Positions 12,893-21,053 of a DNA stretch of 64,000 nucleotides are shown one piece after another. The notes beneath the pieces were generated by a model. That model saw only the letters and a list, made by a program, of their open reading frames with translations, searched no databases and had not been told where the DNA came from. The stretch is from Acidobacteriota bacterium. Lineage in GTDB: Bacteria; Acidobacteriota; Blastocatellia; Pyrinomonadales; Pyrinomonadaceae. The DNA is taken from NCBI GenBank assembly GCA_019242475.1, contig JAFAVK010000035.1, positions 1 through 64,000 on the forward strand. The letters run 5' to 3'. A program made the position numbers and the translations under genes. How positions within the stretch are numbered: position 1 is the first letter of the stretch; every line of letters starts with the position of its first letter.

Positions 12893-13690
12893 ATGACGAT
12901 TAAAGTGTGCGTCGCGGGGGCGACCGGGTGGGTGGGGAAGCCCCTGTGTCTGGCCGTGGCGGGGGCGGAGGATTTGAGCCTCGTCGGCGCAGTCTCACGC
13001 ACGTACGCGGGGCGGAGTTTGAGGGAGGCTGTCGGCGGCGAGGCGCCCGACGTGCTTGTCAGCGGGTCGGTCGGGGAGGCGCTAGAAACTCCGACGGACG
13101 TGCTGGTCGATTACACGAAGGCGGACGCGGTGAAGGGGAACGTGTTGGCGGCGATTGCAAAAGGCGTTCACGTCGTCATCGGTTCGTCGGGCCTGACGGA
13201 CGAAGACTTCGTCGAGATCGACAGGGCGGCGTCGGAGAAGAACGTCGGGGTGATCGCCGCGGGCAACTTCGCCGTCACGGCCGTGCTGCTCCAACGCTTC
13301 GCGTGCGAGGCGGCGAAGTATCTCTCTCAATGGGAGGTCGTCGATTACGCCTCGGACGCGAAGCAGGACGCGCCGAGCGGCACCGCGCGCGAGTTGGCCT
13401 TCCGCCTCTCGGAGGTCGGCAGGCCGGAGCCCACCGTCCCCGTCGAGGAGACGCTAGGCGAGCGCGCGGCCCGCGGCCTGACGCTGAACGGGACGCAGGT
13501 TCACTCGCTCCGCCTGCCCGGCTACGTCATCGCCGTCGAGGCGATCTTCGGCGCGCGCGACGAGCGTCTCACCCTCCGCCACGACGCCGGCAGCGGCGCC
13601 GAGCCATACATCCAGGGCACCCTCCTCGCGATTCGAAAAGTGACGAGCCGCGTCGGGCTCGTCCGCGGGCTGGACAAGATCATGGAGTAA
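12893..13690 (+). CDS. dapB: DapB-like 4-hydroxy-tetrahydrodipicolinate reductase, variant active site
   Basis: NAD(P)H-dependent reductase of the diaminopimelate/lysine pathway. The Rossmann motif GATGWVG (9-15), GSSGLTDED, AGNFAV and DAPSGTA (159-165) identify DapB. The Lys of the KxDAPSGT motif is kept (Lys157). The His-His pair that precedes it in characterised DapB proteins (E. coli His159/His160) is replaced by Ala153-Ser154, so the usual proton donor is absent. The length (265) is normal. The gene starts 9 bases after the carboxypeptidase stop. It may be a divergent functional DapB or a related reductase with another substrate. Confidence 0.82.
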   Translation: MTIKVCVAGATGWVGKPLCLAVAGAEDLSLVGAVSRTYAGRSLREAVGGEAPDVLVSGSVGEALETPTDVLVDYTKADAVKGNVLAAIAKGVHVVIGSSGLTDEDFVEIDRAASEKNVGVIAAGNFAVTAVLLQRFACEAAKYLSQWEVVDYASDAKQDAPSGTARELAFRLSEVGRPEPTVPVEETLGERAARGLTLNGTQVHSLRLPGYVIAVEAIFGARDERLTLRHDAGSGAEPYIQGTLLAIRKVTSRVGLVRGLDKIME

Positions 13691-13856
13691 CGCCCCGAAG
13701 CCCGCCGCCGCCCGCGCCGCCTGCTCTCAAGAGCGAAATTCAATTCCGGCAGTCGGCGCAGGTGGTGTAGTATGTGCCGGGCGTTGGGGGCAGTCCCGCC
13801 CGACTCTTCACGCACGAAGGCCCTCCGCGTCCGACCCTACTCTTGGAGAACTCCGC

Positions 13857-16832
13857 ATGCACAGAAAGACCTTCGCCGCCCTCTCTCTCTGCGCGGCCTT
13901 GCTCTACGGCGCTGCGCCCGCGCGCGCGCAGGATTGCGCGCCGCCGGCCATCGTCGCCAACGCGAAGTCGGACAACATGTTCACGCCCGAGCAGGAGATG
14001 ATCTTCGGCGAGCTGGCCGTCCAGAACATGGCCGGCGAGGTGCGCTTCATCCGCGACGAGAAGCTTACGGCCTACATCAACCAGATCGGCGAGCGCATCA
14101 TCAAGCACCTGCCGCCGACCGGCCTCAAGTTCCGCTTCTACCTCGTGGACATCCCCGACGCCAACGCCTTCAACCTCCCCGGCGGCCACGTCGCCGTCTC
14201 GCGCAAGCTCGTCGCCTTCGTCCACAACGAGGACGAGCTGGCCGGCGTCATCGCGCACGAGCTGGGCCACGCCGTCGTCCGCCACGCCGCGCTGGACATG
14301 TCCGAAGCGCTCCGCAAAGTCCTCAACGTGACCTCGCTCGGCGACCGCAAGGACGTGACCGAGAAGTACAACCTCCTCATCGAGCGCGCGCGCACACGCA
14401 AATACTCGCGCACCCGCGGCCACGAGAACGGGCAGCAGTTGGAGGCCGACCAGATCGGCGTCTACGCGCTGGTCGCCGCCGGCTACGACCCGAACGGGCT
14501 CGCCTCCTTCTTCGGGCGGCTCACCGAGAGCAAGGCGAGGGGCGGCTGGTTCTCCGAACTCTTCGGCAACGCGTCGCCCGAGCAGAAGCGCCTGTACGAG
14601 ATGGCGAAGGCCGCCGAGAAGATGCCGGCCCCCTGCCGCGAGCGCGCCGCCGCCCGCCCGACCGAGGAGTTTTTGAAGTGGCAGGCCGAGGTCGTCTCGT
14701 ACCGCGAGGCGGGGCGCAAGGAGGAGCTGCCCGGCCTCCTCTGGCGGCGCGACCTCGCGCCCAAGCTGCGCAGCGACGTGTCGCACCTCGCCTTCAGCCG
14801 CGACGGCAAGCTCCTGCTCGCGCAGGACGACTACTCCGTCAACGTCATCGCGCGCGAGCCGCAGCCGCACGTCCTCTTCCAGATTCCGGTCGAGGACGCC
14901 GACGACGCGACGTTCACGCCCGACGGCCGGTTCGTCGTCTTCACGACCGAGCGCCTGCGCTACGAGCGTTGGAGCGTCGCGGACGCCGCGCCGGTCGAGG
15001 TGCGCGAGATCGTGATGCGCGGCGACTGCTGGCAGCACGGGCTCTCGCCGGACGGGAACTACCTCGCGTGCGTGGACACCAGCGCGAACGCGTCCCTGCT
15101 CGACGTGAAGTCGGGGAAGAAGGTCTGGGAGAAGAAAGAGTTCTACAAGCTCGACCTCTTCGAGTACCTGATGTGGCTCGGCACGGCGGCGCAGCGCGCG
15201 GCGGGCGGCGGCGACGGCGGCGACGACTACGGGGCGGGCTTCTTCCGCATCGGCTTCTCGCCCGACGCGCGCTACGTGATGTTCAGCCGCTCGGAGTCCT
15301 TCCGCTTCAACATCAGTTGGGACGGGATGGGCGTCGCCGGGTCGAAGGACACGGCGGCGGCGGTCGATCTGACGACGCTCAAGCAGGTGGACGTGGGCGG
15401 CGACGTGAAGAGAATCTCCGCGCGCCCGTACGTCTTCCTCGACGCGGAGACGGTGCTCGGCATGCCCTCGGGCAAGGCCGCGGACTCGGGCACCTTCGCC
15501 TTCCCCTCGGGCAAGCGGCTCAGGAAGTTCGAGTTCAACGCCCTGGCCGTCCAGCGGACGGAGAACCCCGACCTCGTCATCATCAAGCCGATCTCGAACG
15601 CCAAGCTCGGCCTCTTCGACCTGAAGCACGAGGTTCTTCTCGGCGGCTTCGACAAGGAGGACGCGGCCGCCTACGGCAACCTCGTCGCCTACGAGGCGCT
15701 CAACGGCAACATCCTCCTGCGCGAGGCGAGCTACAACGAGGAAGGGAAGCGGCTCGACCTCAAGGACGTGGGCGCGGCCGAAATCCCCGTGAGCCTCATC
15801 CGCGGGCTCGCCGCCTCCGACGTGTCGGACGACTTCGGGTGGCTGATGCTCTCCTCGAAGACGCGCGGCGGGCTCTGGTCTTTGAAGACGGGCGAGCGCA
15901 AGGTCTACGTCCGCGGCTTCAAGGGCGCGGTGACGGCCAACGACGGCGGCGCGGTCGGCGACTTCCCGAAGCTCGGCGAGGTGCCGCACAGCCTCGTCCT
16001 GATGAACGGCGTGAACGGCAACGTCGGCGCCGTCCGCGAGCTGCCCGAGAAGGGCGCGCGCCAGTACGGCCGCTTCGTCCTCGTGCGCACGAGCCTCAAG
16101 GGGGAGCAGCCGAAGGAGAACTCGATAGGCGCGCTGGTGGGCGCGGCCCACGGCGAGAGCCAGGAGGACTTCGGGCTGCGCCGCGGGGTGCGCTTCGACC
16201 TCAAGGACATCATCCGCGACAAGGTCATCTGGACGCGCGACTTCCCGCAGGAGGCGCCCGAGTTCTCCTTCGACGCCTACAGCGGCCGCCTCATCTTCTA
16301 CTGGCGTCTGGGGAGCGAGGTGGGCAAGGCGAAGCTGAAGGAGTCGGCCGACCTGGCGGCGAAGGCCGACGCGCTCGGCAACAAGGCCGACGACTACCTC
16401 GTCGAGGTCGTGGACGCCTTCTCGCAGCAGACGGTGGGGACGATGCTGCTCGAGACGGGCAAGGGCTCTTTCGACGTGGGGCGGGGGCTGTCGGAGGGCG
16501 ACCGGCTCGTGCTGCACGACTCGGAGGGGCGCGTCCTCATCTACTCGCTCAAGACGGGCGAGCTGCGCCAACGCTTCTTCGGCGACACGGCGGCCGTCAA
16601 CCCGAAGCGCAGCCAAGTGGTGGTCGAGAACTTCCCCGGCGAGGTCTCGGTCTACGACCTCGACACGGGCGACCTCAAGGCGAACTTGCGCATCAACGGC
16701 TCGGCGGCCTTCGTCCGCTTCAACCTCGCGGGCGACCGCCTCTTCATCCTGAGCGACGCGCAGACGGCCTACGCCTTCGACCTCGACAAGCTCGCCGCCG
16801 CCTCCGCGCCGCCGGCGCAGGCCGCGAACTGA
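13857..16832 (+). CDS. Secreted M48 metalloprotease with beta-propeller-like C-terminus
   Basis: Zinc metallopeptidase of the M48 (BepA/Oma1/HtpX) class, probably periplasmic. Residues 1-25 are a signal peptide ending ARAQ. The protease domain covers about 40-230, with HELGH at 134-138 and the third-ligand helix in LEADQIGVYALVAAGYDP. The remaining 700 residues carry repeated SRDGKLLLAQ, SPDGNYLACVD and SPDARYVMFS blades typical of WD40-like propellers and may bind substrate or partners. Most M48 proteins end near 300-480 residues, so this is an unusual fusion. A shorter secreted gene follows 17 bases downstream. Confidence 0.88.
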   Translation: MHRKTFAALSLCAALLYGAAPARAQDCAPPAIVANAKSDNMFTPEQEMIFGELAVQNMAGEVRFIRDEKLTAYINQIGERIIKHLPPTGLKFRFYLVDIPDANAFNLPGGHVAVSRKLVAFVHNEDELAGVIAHELGHAVVRHAALDMSEALRKVLNVTSLGDRKDVTEKYNLLIERARTRKYSRTRGHENGQQLEADQIGVYALVAAGYDPNGLASFFGRLTESKARGGWFSELFGNASPEQKRLYEMAKAAEKMPAPCRERAAARPTEEFLKWQAEVVSYREAGRKEELPGLLWRRDLAPKLRSDVSHLAFSRDGKLLLAQDDYSVNVIAREPQPHVLFQIPVEDADDATFTPDGRFVVFTTERLRYERWSVADAAPVEVREIVMRGDCWQHGLSPDGNYLACVDTSANASLLDVKSGKKVWEKKEFYKLDLFEYLMWLGTAAQRAAGGGDGGDDYGAGFFRIGFSPDARYVMFSRSESFRFNISWDGMGVAGSKDTAAAVDLTTLKQVDVGGDVKRISARPYVFLDAETVLGMPSGKAADSGTFAFPSGKRLRKFEFNALAVQRTENPDLVIIKPISNAKLGLFDLKHEVLLGGFDKEDAAAYGNLVAYEALNGNILLREASYNEEGKRLDLKDVGAAEIPVSLIRGLAASDVSDDFGWLMLSSKTRGGLWSLKTGERKVYVRGFKGAVTANDGGAVGDFPKLGEVPHSLVLMNGVNGNVGAVRELPEKGARQYGRFVLVRTSLKGEQPKENSIGALVGAAHGESQEDFGLRRGVRFDLKDIIRDKVIWTRDFPQEAPEFSFDAYSGRLIFYWRLGSEVGKAKLKESADLAAKADALGNKADDYLVEVVDAFSQQTVGTMLLETGKGSFDVGRGLSEGDRLVLHDSEGRVLIYSLKTGELRQRFFGDTAAVNPKRSQVVVENFPGEVSVYDLDTGDLKANLRINGSAAFVRFNLAGDRLFILSDAQTAYAFDLDKLAAASAPPAQAAN

Positions 16833-16849
16833 AACGGAGGGGAATTAAC

Positions 16850-17398
16850 TTGAAGCGATTCGGCGTGGCAGCCGCGCTGCTCTCCCTGCTAATCGCCTGC
16901 GCGGCCGCGGGTCAGTCGGGCGCCGCGCCGCGGCAGGGGGCGCTCAAGGTGCGCGCGAAGGGGCGGCGCTCGGTCGTCGTCACGGAGCGCGGCCGCGCGC
17001 ACACGCTCGACCTGACCGGGCAGATCGACGCGATGCGCATCGAGAAGGTCTCGGCGCCCTTCGTGTCGCGCGCGGGCGGGTTCACATACCTCCTGCTCGA
17101 CGTGTGCGGGCTCTCGAAGGTGCCGCCGGACGACCGGCAGTGCGGCGCGGGGACGGAGTGCAACGTCGTCTGGCTCAAGCTCGACGCCGCCTGGCGCGTC
17201 CGCGGCGCGCAGAACCAGCGCTACGAGTCCTGCTGGTCGCCCGTCACCCTGGACGACGAGAAGAAGTTCGAGGGCCGCCGCCTCTCCTTCGCGGTCGATG
17301 ATTTTCGTGAAGATGTGCGGCGCGAAGTCACCTACGACGCCGACAACCCGGAGGCCGGTCTGACGGTCAAGCAGACGCCGCTGCCGAAGACTCCCTGA
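16850..17398 (+). CDS. Secreted hypothetical protein
   Basis: A 182-residue protein starting with TTG at 16850, supported by GGAGG 9 bases upstream. Residues 1-22 form a signal peptide with an LLIACAAAG end that could be a lipobox. The mature part has four cysteines (DVCGLSK, DRQCGAGTECNVVWLKLD, YESCWSP) likely to form disulphides in the periplasm. It sits between the M48 protease and an S9 peptidase, all in one direction with short gaps, so co-expression is likely. I recognise no family. Confidence 0.75.
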   Translation: MKRFGVAAALLSLLIACAAAGQSGAAPRQGALKVRAKGRRSVVVTERGRAHTLDLTGQIDAMRIEKVSAPFVSRAGGFTYLLLDVCGLSKVPPDDRQCGAGTECNVVWLKLDAAWRVRGAQNQRYESCWSPVTLDDEKKFEGRRLSFAVDDFREDVRREVTYDADNPEAGLTVKQTPLPKTP

Positions 17399-17422
17399 GA
17401 CTATTTGCCGGAAGGTGGAAGC

Positions 17423-19597
17423 ATGAAGACTCTTTTGCAGGGGGCGCTCGCCGCCTCCCTCTTGCTGTCGTGCGCGGCGCCGTCGCGCGCGCAAGCTCCG
17501 CAGAAGCAGCGCGGCGTCACGGCCGAGGACTACTACGCGTTCGAGTTCCTCTCCGACCCGCGCCTGTCGCCCGACGGCCGCTGGGTGGCCTACGTCGTGA
17601 CGACGGTTGACCAGAGGCAGAACCGCCGCCTCTCCCAAATCTGGCTCGCCGCGACCGACGGCACACGCCCGCCGCGCCAGTTCACGACGAGCCCGCAGTC
17701 CGCTTCCTCGCCGCGCTGGTCGCCCGACGGCCGCGCGCTCGCGTTCCTCTCCACGCGGCCCGCGCCCGACGCCGCGACGCCCGCACCGCAGCGGAGCGCG
17801 ACGCCCACGCCGACGCCTTCTCCTTCCCCTTCGCCGACGCCCATCAGCACGGAGATGCCGCAGGGCTTACCTTCGGCTTTGCAGACGGCGGCACCCGACG
17901 CGACGCCGCGCGCGCAGGTCTGGCTGCTCTCGCTCGACGGCGGCGAGGCGCGGCGCCTGACGAACTTGAAGAACGGCGTCAACACCTTCGACTGGTCGCC
18001 CGACGGCACGCGTCTGGTCTTGACGAGCCGCACCGGCCCGAGCGACGTGAAGGCCCCTTCGAGCGACGTGCGCCACTACAGGCACACCTCCTACAAGTTC
18101 AACGACACGGGCTGGTTCGACGACAAACGCAGCCACGTCTGGGTCGCGGACGTGCAGAGCGGCGCGGTCACGCAGCTCACCTTCGGCGAGGACTGGAACG
18201 ACACAGACCCGCAGTGGTCGCCCGACGGCAGCCGCATCGCCTTCGTCTCCGACCGCACGGGCAAAGCCTTCGACGAGAGCCGCAACACGGACGTCTTCGT
18301 CATCGACTCGGCCGGCAGCCCCATGCGAAAAATCTCCGACCACGAAGAGGCGGACAACAGCCCACGCTGGTCGCCCGACGGGAAGACCATCGCCTTCCTC
18401 GGCCGCATCCACGAGAACGACCACCCGAAAATCTACCTCGCGCCCGCGTCCGGCGGTCAGCCGTCGCGCAACCTTGCGCCCGAACTCGACCTCATCCCCT
18501 CGAACCTGACCTGGGCCGAAGCGGGGCGCGCGCTCTACTTCGAGACGGGCGTCAAGGGCGAGGCGCACCTCTTCCGCGTGGACGCGAAGGACGGAAAGCT
18601 CAGACAGGTGACGAAGGGCGCGCGCGCCGTCCACCTCTTTGACATCGACAACGCTTCGCGCCGGATGGTCTACGCCGCGAACGACTTCAAGCACCTCGAC
18701 GACCTCTACACGGCGGAACTCGACGGTTCGGGCGAGAAGAAGTTGACGAGCCTCAACGCGCGGCTCTGGGCGCAGCTCCAACTGGCCGACGTGGAGCGCA
18801 TGACCTACAAGGGCGCCGGAGGGTGGGACGTGGACGGCTTCCTCGTCAAGCCGGTCGGCTGGCAGGAGGGGAAGAAGTATCCGATGGTGCTCAGCATCCA
18901 CGGCGGCCCTGCGGGGCAGTACGGCGTGGACTGGTTCCACGAGTTCCAGGTCTACGCCGCGCGCGGCTGGGCCGTCTTCTACGCGAACCCGCGCGGCTCG
19001 ACCGGCTACGGGCAGAAGTTCGAGCGCGGCATCGAGGGCGAGTGGGGGCGCAACGACTACACCGACGTGATGAACGGCGTCGAGGAAGTCCTGCGCCGCA
19101 ACCCCTGGATCGACCGCGAGCGCCTCGGCGTGACGGGCGGCTCCTACGGCGGCTACCTCACCAACTGGATCGTCGGCCACACGGACATCTTCAAGGCGGC
19201 CGTCACGCTCCGCAGCGTCTCCGACTTCATCAGCGACGAGGGCACGCGCGACGGCGCCTACGGCCACCGGGACGACTTCGGCGGCGACCTCTTCGAGAAG
19301 TTCGACCAGTACTGGGAGCGCTCGCCTTTGAAGTACGCGAAGAACGTCAAGACGCCGATTCTCATCCTGCATTCGGACAACGACTACCGCGTCCCGTTGG
19401 AGCAGGGCGAGCAGTGGTTCCGCGCGCTCCGCCACTTCGGCGCCAACGCCGAGCTGGTCATCTTCCCCCGCGAGAACCACAACCTCACGCGCACGGGCGA
19501 GCCCAAACACCTGGTCGAGAGCCTCAACTGGCAGCTCTACTGGTTCGACCGTTACCTCGACGGCAAGACCAATGCCGTCCCGCCCGACGCGAGATAA
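17423..19597 (+). CDS. Secreted S9 family acylaminoacyl-peptidase-like serine peptidase
   Basis: Exported oligopeptidase, the second S9 enzyme in the window. The start at 17423 has GGAAGGTGG upstream and leads into a signal peptide (LLQGALAASLLLSCAAPSRAQ). Propeller blades follow at about 40-430 (repeated RWSPDG, SPDGRWVAYV and QWSPDGSRIAF). They are interrupted near 120-150 by a Pro/Thr/Ser-rich linker. The C-terminal hydrolase has HGGPAGQYG for the oxyanion region, GGSYGGY with nucleophile Ser574, an Asp in SDNDYRVP and a His in PRENHNL. The length (724) is normal. It differs from the gene at 2241 in blade content, so it is not a recent duplicate. Confidence 0.93.
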   Translation: MKTLLQGALAASLLLSCAAPSRAQAPQKQRGVTAEDYYAFEFLSDPRLSPDGRWVAYVVTTVDQRQNRRLSQIWLAATDGTRPPRQFTTSPQSASSPRWSPDGRALAFLSTRPAPDAATPAPQRSATPTPTPSPSPSPTPISTEMPQGLPSALQTAAPDATPRAQVWLLSLDGGEARRLTNLKNGVNTFDWSPDGTRLVLTSRTGPSDVKAPSSDVRHYRHTSYKFNDTGWFDDKRSHVWVADVQSGAVTQLTFGEDWNDTDPQWSPDGSRIAFVSDRTGKAFDESRNTDVFVIDSAGSPMRKISDHEEADNSPRWSPDGKTIAFLGRIHENDHPKIYLAPASGGQPSRNLAPELDLIPSNLTWAEAGRALYFETGVKGEAHLFRVDAKDGKLRQVTKGARAVHLFDIDNASRRMVYAANDFKHLDDLYTAELDGSGEKKLTSLNARLWAQLQLADVERMTYKGAGGWDVDGFLVKPVGWQEGKKYPMVLSIHGGPAGQYGVDWFHEFQVYAARGWAVFYANPRGSTGYGQKFERGIEGEWGRNDYTDVMNGVEEVLRRNPWIDRERLGVTGGSYGGYLTNWIVGHTDIFKAAVTLRSVSDFISDEGTRDGAYGHRDDFGGDLFEKFDQYWERSPLKYAKNVKTPILILHSDNDYRVPLEQGEQWFRALRHFGANAELVIFPRENHNLTRTGEPKHLVESLNWQLYWFDRYLDGKTNAVPPDAR

Positions 19598-19602
19598 AAA
19601 GT

Positions 19603-19745
19603 GCCGGGAGCGCGGGCATCCCTGCCCGCCAAAGCGTGCCAGAGCACGCTTAGCCGTGAGCCTCCATCTCTCGACGTTGAGGTGTAAAGTCTGACGGCCT
19701 TCGCGCTGGCGCGCTCATGGCGGGCAGGATGCCCGCGCTCCCGGC
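19603..19745. repeat. Inverted-repeat element with nested hairpins
   Basis: The left arm (19603-19630) and right arm (19719-19745) are reverse complements with one base difference over about 27 bp. An inner 7-bp hairpin lies at 19633-19650. It fills the gap between the S9 peptidase and thiE. The symmetric GC-rich arms look like a REP/MITE-type dispersed element and could also act as a transcription block. Confidence 0.7.
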
Positions 19746-19778
19746 GAGAAGGGGCGCATCCAATTTGAACACCGCTAT

Positions 19779-20411
19779 ATGATTTTCGAATTGCCAAAAC
19801 TCTACCCCATCACCGACCGGCGTCTGTCGGGGCTCACGCACGCGGAGCAGGTGGCGCGCCTGTGCGAGGGCGGGGCGCGGCTGGTGCAGTTGCGTGAGAA
19901 GCTGCTGCCGGCGCGCGCGTTCTGCGCGGAGGTGGCGGAGGCTTTGAAGGTGGCGCGCGCGTTCGGCGCGAGGTTGATTGTTAACGACCGTGCCGACGTG
20001 GCGATGTTGGTCGGCGCGGACGGCGTGCATCTGGGGCAGGACGACATGCCGCCAAGGGCGGCCCGCCTGGTTTTGGGCGGGGGGAAGGTCGTCGGGTTCT
20101 CGACGCACGGCGTCGAGCAGGCGGCGGCGGCCGCGTCGCTGCCGGTCGATTACGTCGCCATCGGGCCGGTCTTCGACACCTCTTCGAAGGAGAACCCCGA
20201 CCCGTCCGTCGGATTAGAAGGGGTCAGGCGCGTGCGCGAGGCGGTCGGACGGGCCGTCAAACTGGTCGCCATCGGCGGCGTCACGCCCGAGACCGCCCCC
20301 TCCGTCCTCGAAGCCGGCGCCGACTCGGTCGCCGTCATCGGCGCGCTCGTCGCCACGCCCGACCCGGCCGAAATCACACGCCGCACGCGCGTCTTCCTCG
20401 CCCACCTGTGA
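19779..20411 (+). CDS. thiE: Thiamine-phosphate synthase
   Basis: Joins hydroxymethylpyrimidine diphosphate and thiazole phosphate to give thiamine phosphate, in the cytosol. This is a 210-residue TIM barrel with the family landmarks in order: LYPITDRRL, VQLREK, LIVNDRADVAMLVGADGVHLG, the Gly/Ser/Thr/His motif (VGFSTH), YVAIGPVFDTSSK and AIGGVTPE. Other thiamine genes are not next to it. It stands alone between an inverted-repeat element and the palindromic array. No thi-box riboswitch is apparent upstream. Confidence 0.93.
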   Translation: MIFELPKLYPITDRRLSGLTHAEQVARLCEGGARLVQLREKLLPARAFCAEVAEALKVARAFGARLIVNDRADVAMLVGADGVHLGQDDMPPRAARLVLGGGKVVGFSTHGVEQAAAAASLPVDYVAIGPVFDTSSKENPDPSVGLEGVRRVREAVGRAVKLVAIGGVTPETAPSVLEAGADSVAVIGALVATPDPAEITRRTRVFLAHL

Positions 20412-20454
20412 CCCTCAAAGGCTCAGATTTCAGCAAAATTCCACCAAAAAGGTA

Positions 20455-20757
20455 GGAAATACCTTCTTTGAGGAGGAGTATTCCTCCTTCGGGAAGGAAC
20501 GTTCCTCCTTCGAGAAGGAGAATTTCTTCCGCGAGGAGGAACATTTCTCCTTCGGGAAGAAAAATTTCTCCTCGGAGGAGGAATTTTCCTCTTCGGAGGA
20601 GGAACGTTCCTCCTTTGGGAAGGAAAATTTCTCCTTCGGGAAGGAACGATCCTCCTCAAAGAAGGAATTTTCCTTCCCCGGGGAGGAAATTTCCTTCTTT
20701 GAGGAGGATCGTTCCTTCTCCGGGAAGGAAAATTCCTCCCCAAAGAAGGAAATTTGA
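20455..20757. repeat. Tandem array of 21-bp imperfectly palindromic units
   Basis: About fourteen degenerate copies of a 21-bp unit with the form CCTCCTTC-GGG-AAGGAA plus an AT-rich joint (AATTT, ACGTT). Each unit is near self-complementary, so either strand could form a row of small hairpins. Because 21 is seven codons, several frames stay open and encode RRNFPSR-like heptapeptides on both strands, which I take as a by-product. Three more degenerate units trail to about 20818. It lies 296 bases before pilT. Confidence 0.85.
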
Positions 20758-21053
20758 GGTTCTGAGGTGCAGATTTGTACCTCCGAGGAGGAAAGTTGAG
20801 GTTCCGAGGCCCAAAATCGGAGTTTCAAACGGCTGTCGCGGGGCTCGATTCAGGGCGTCCGGTTTACGGGAGGGGAAAGGCGGCGTCAAATAAGCCAACA
20901 GATATAAAGAGGTTAAGAAGTTTTAACTTGCTTTTACGATTCCGCCCTGACATTATAAAAAAGGTCGCCGGGGGCAGTGCCCCGTTCCCGGCTTCCGAAG
21001 CAAAGTCCAGCCCCCGTTCTTTACCGCCCGCCACACGGAGTCGCCATTCCCGC
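20758..21053. other. Leader between the palindromic array and pilT
   Basis: No gene seen. It contains the decayed end of the array, an AT-rich patch near 20895-20965 that may hold a promoter, and a short GC hairpin (GGGGCAGTGCCCC) at about 20972-20984. No -35/-10 pair is good enough to call. Confidence 0.4.

Noticed and set aside
13740-16616. 958-codon open frame on the minus strand, and a 1208-codon frame on the plus strand (13772-17398)
   Set aside because: Both are shadows of the M48 protease gene in high-GC sequence; their amino-acid content is Arg/Ala/Leu-heavy and lacks domains, whereas the chosen frame has a signal peptide and HELGH.
20455-20757. CRISPR array
   Set aside because: Units are contiguous and palindromic, with no unique spacers and no cas genes nearby.
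20423-20893. Open frames with RRNFPS-type heptapeptide repeats on both strands
   Set aside because: They follow from a 21-bp palindromic repeat whose period is divisible by three; no start context is convincing.
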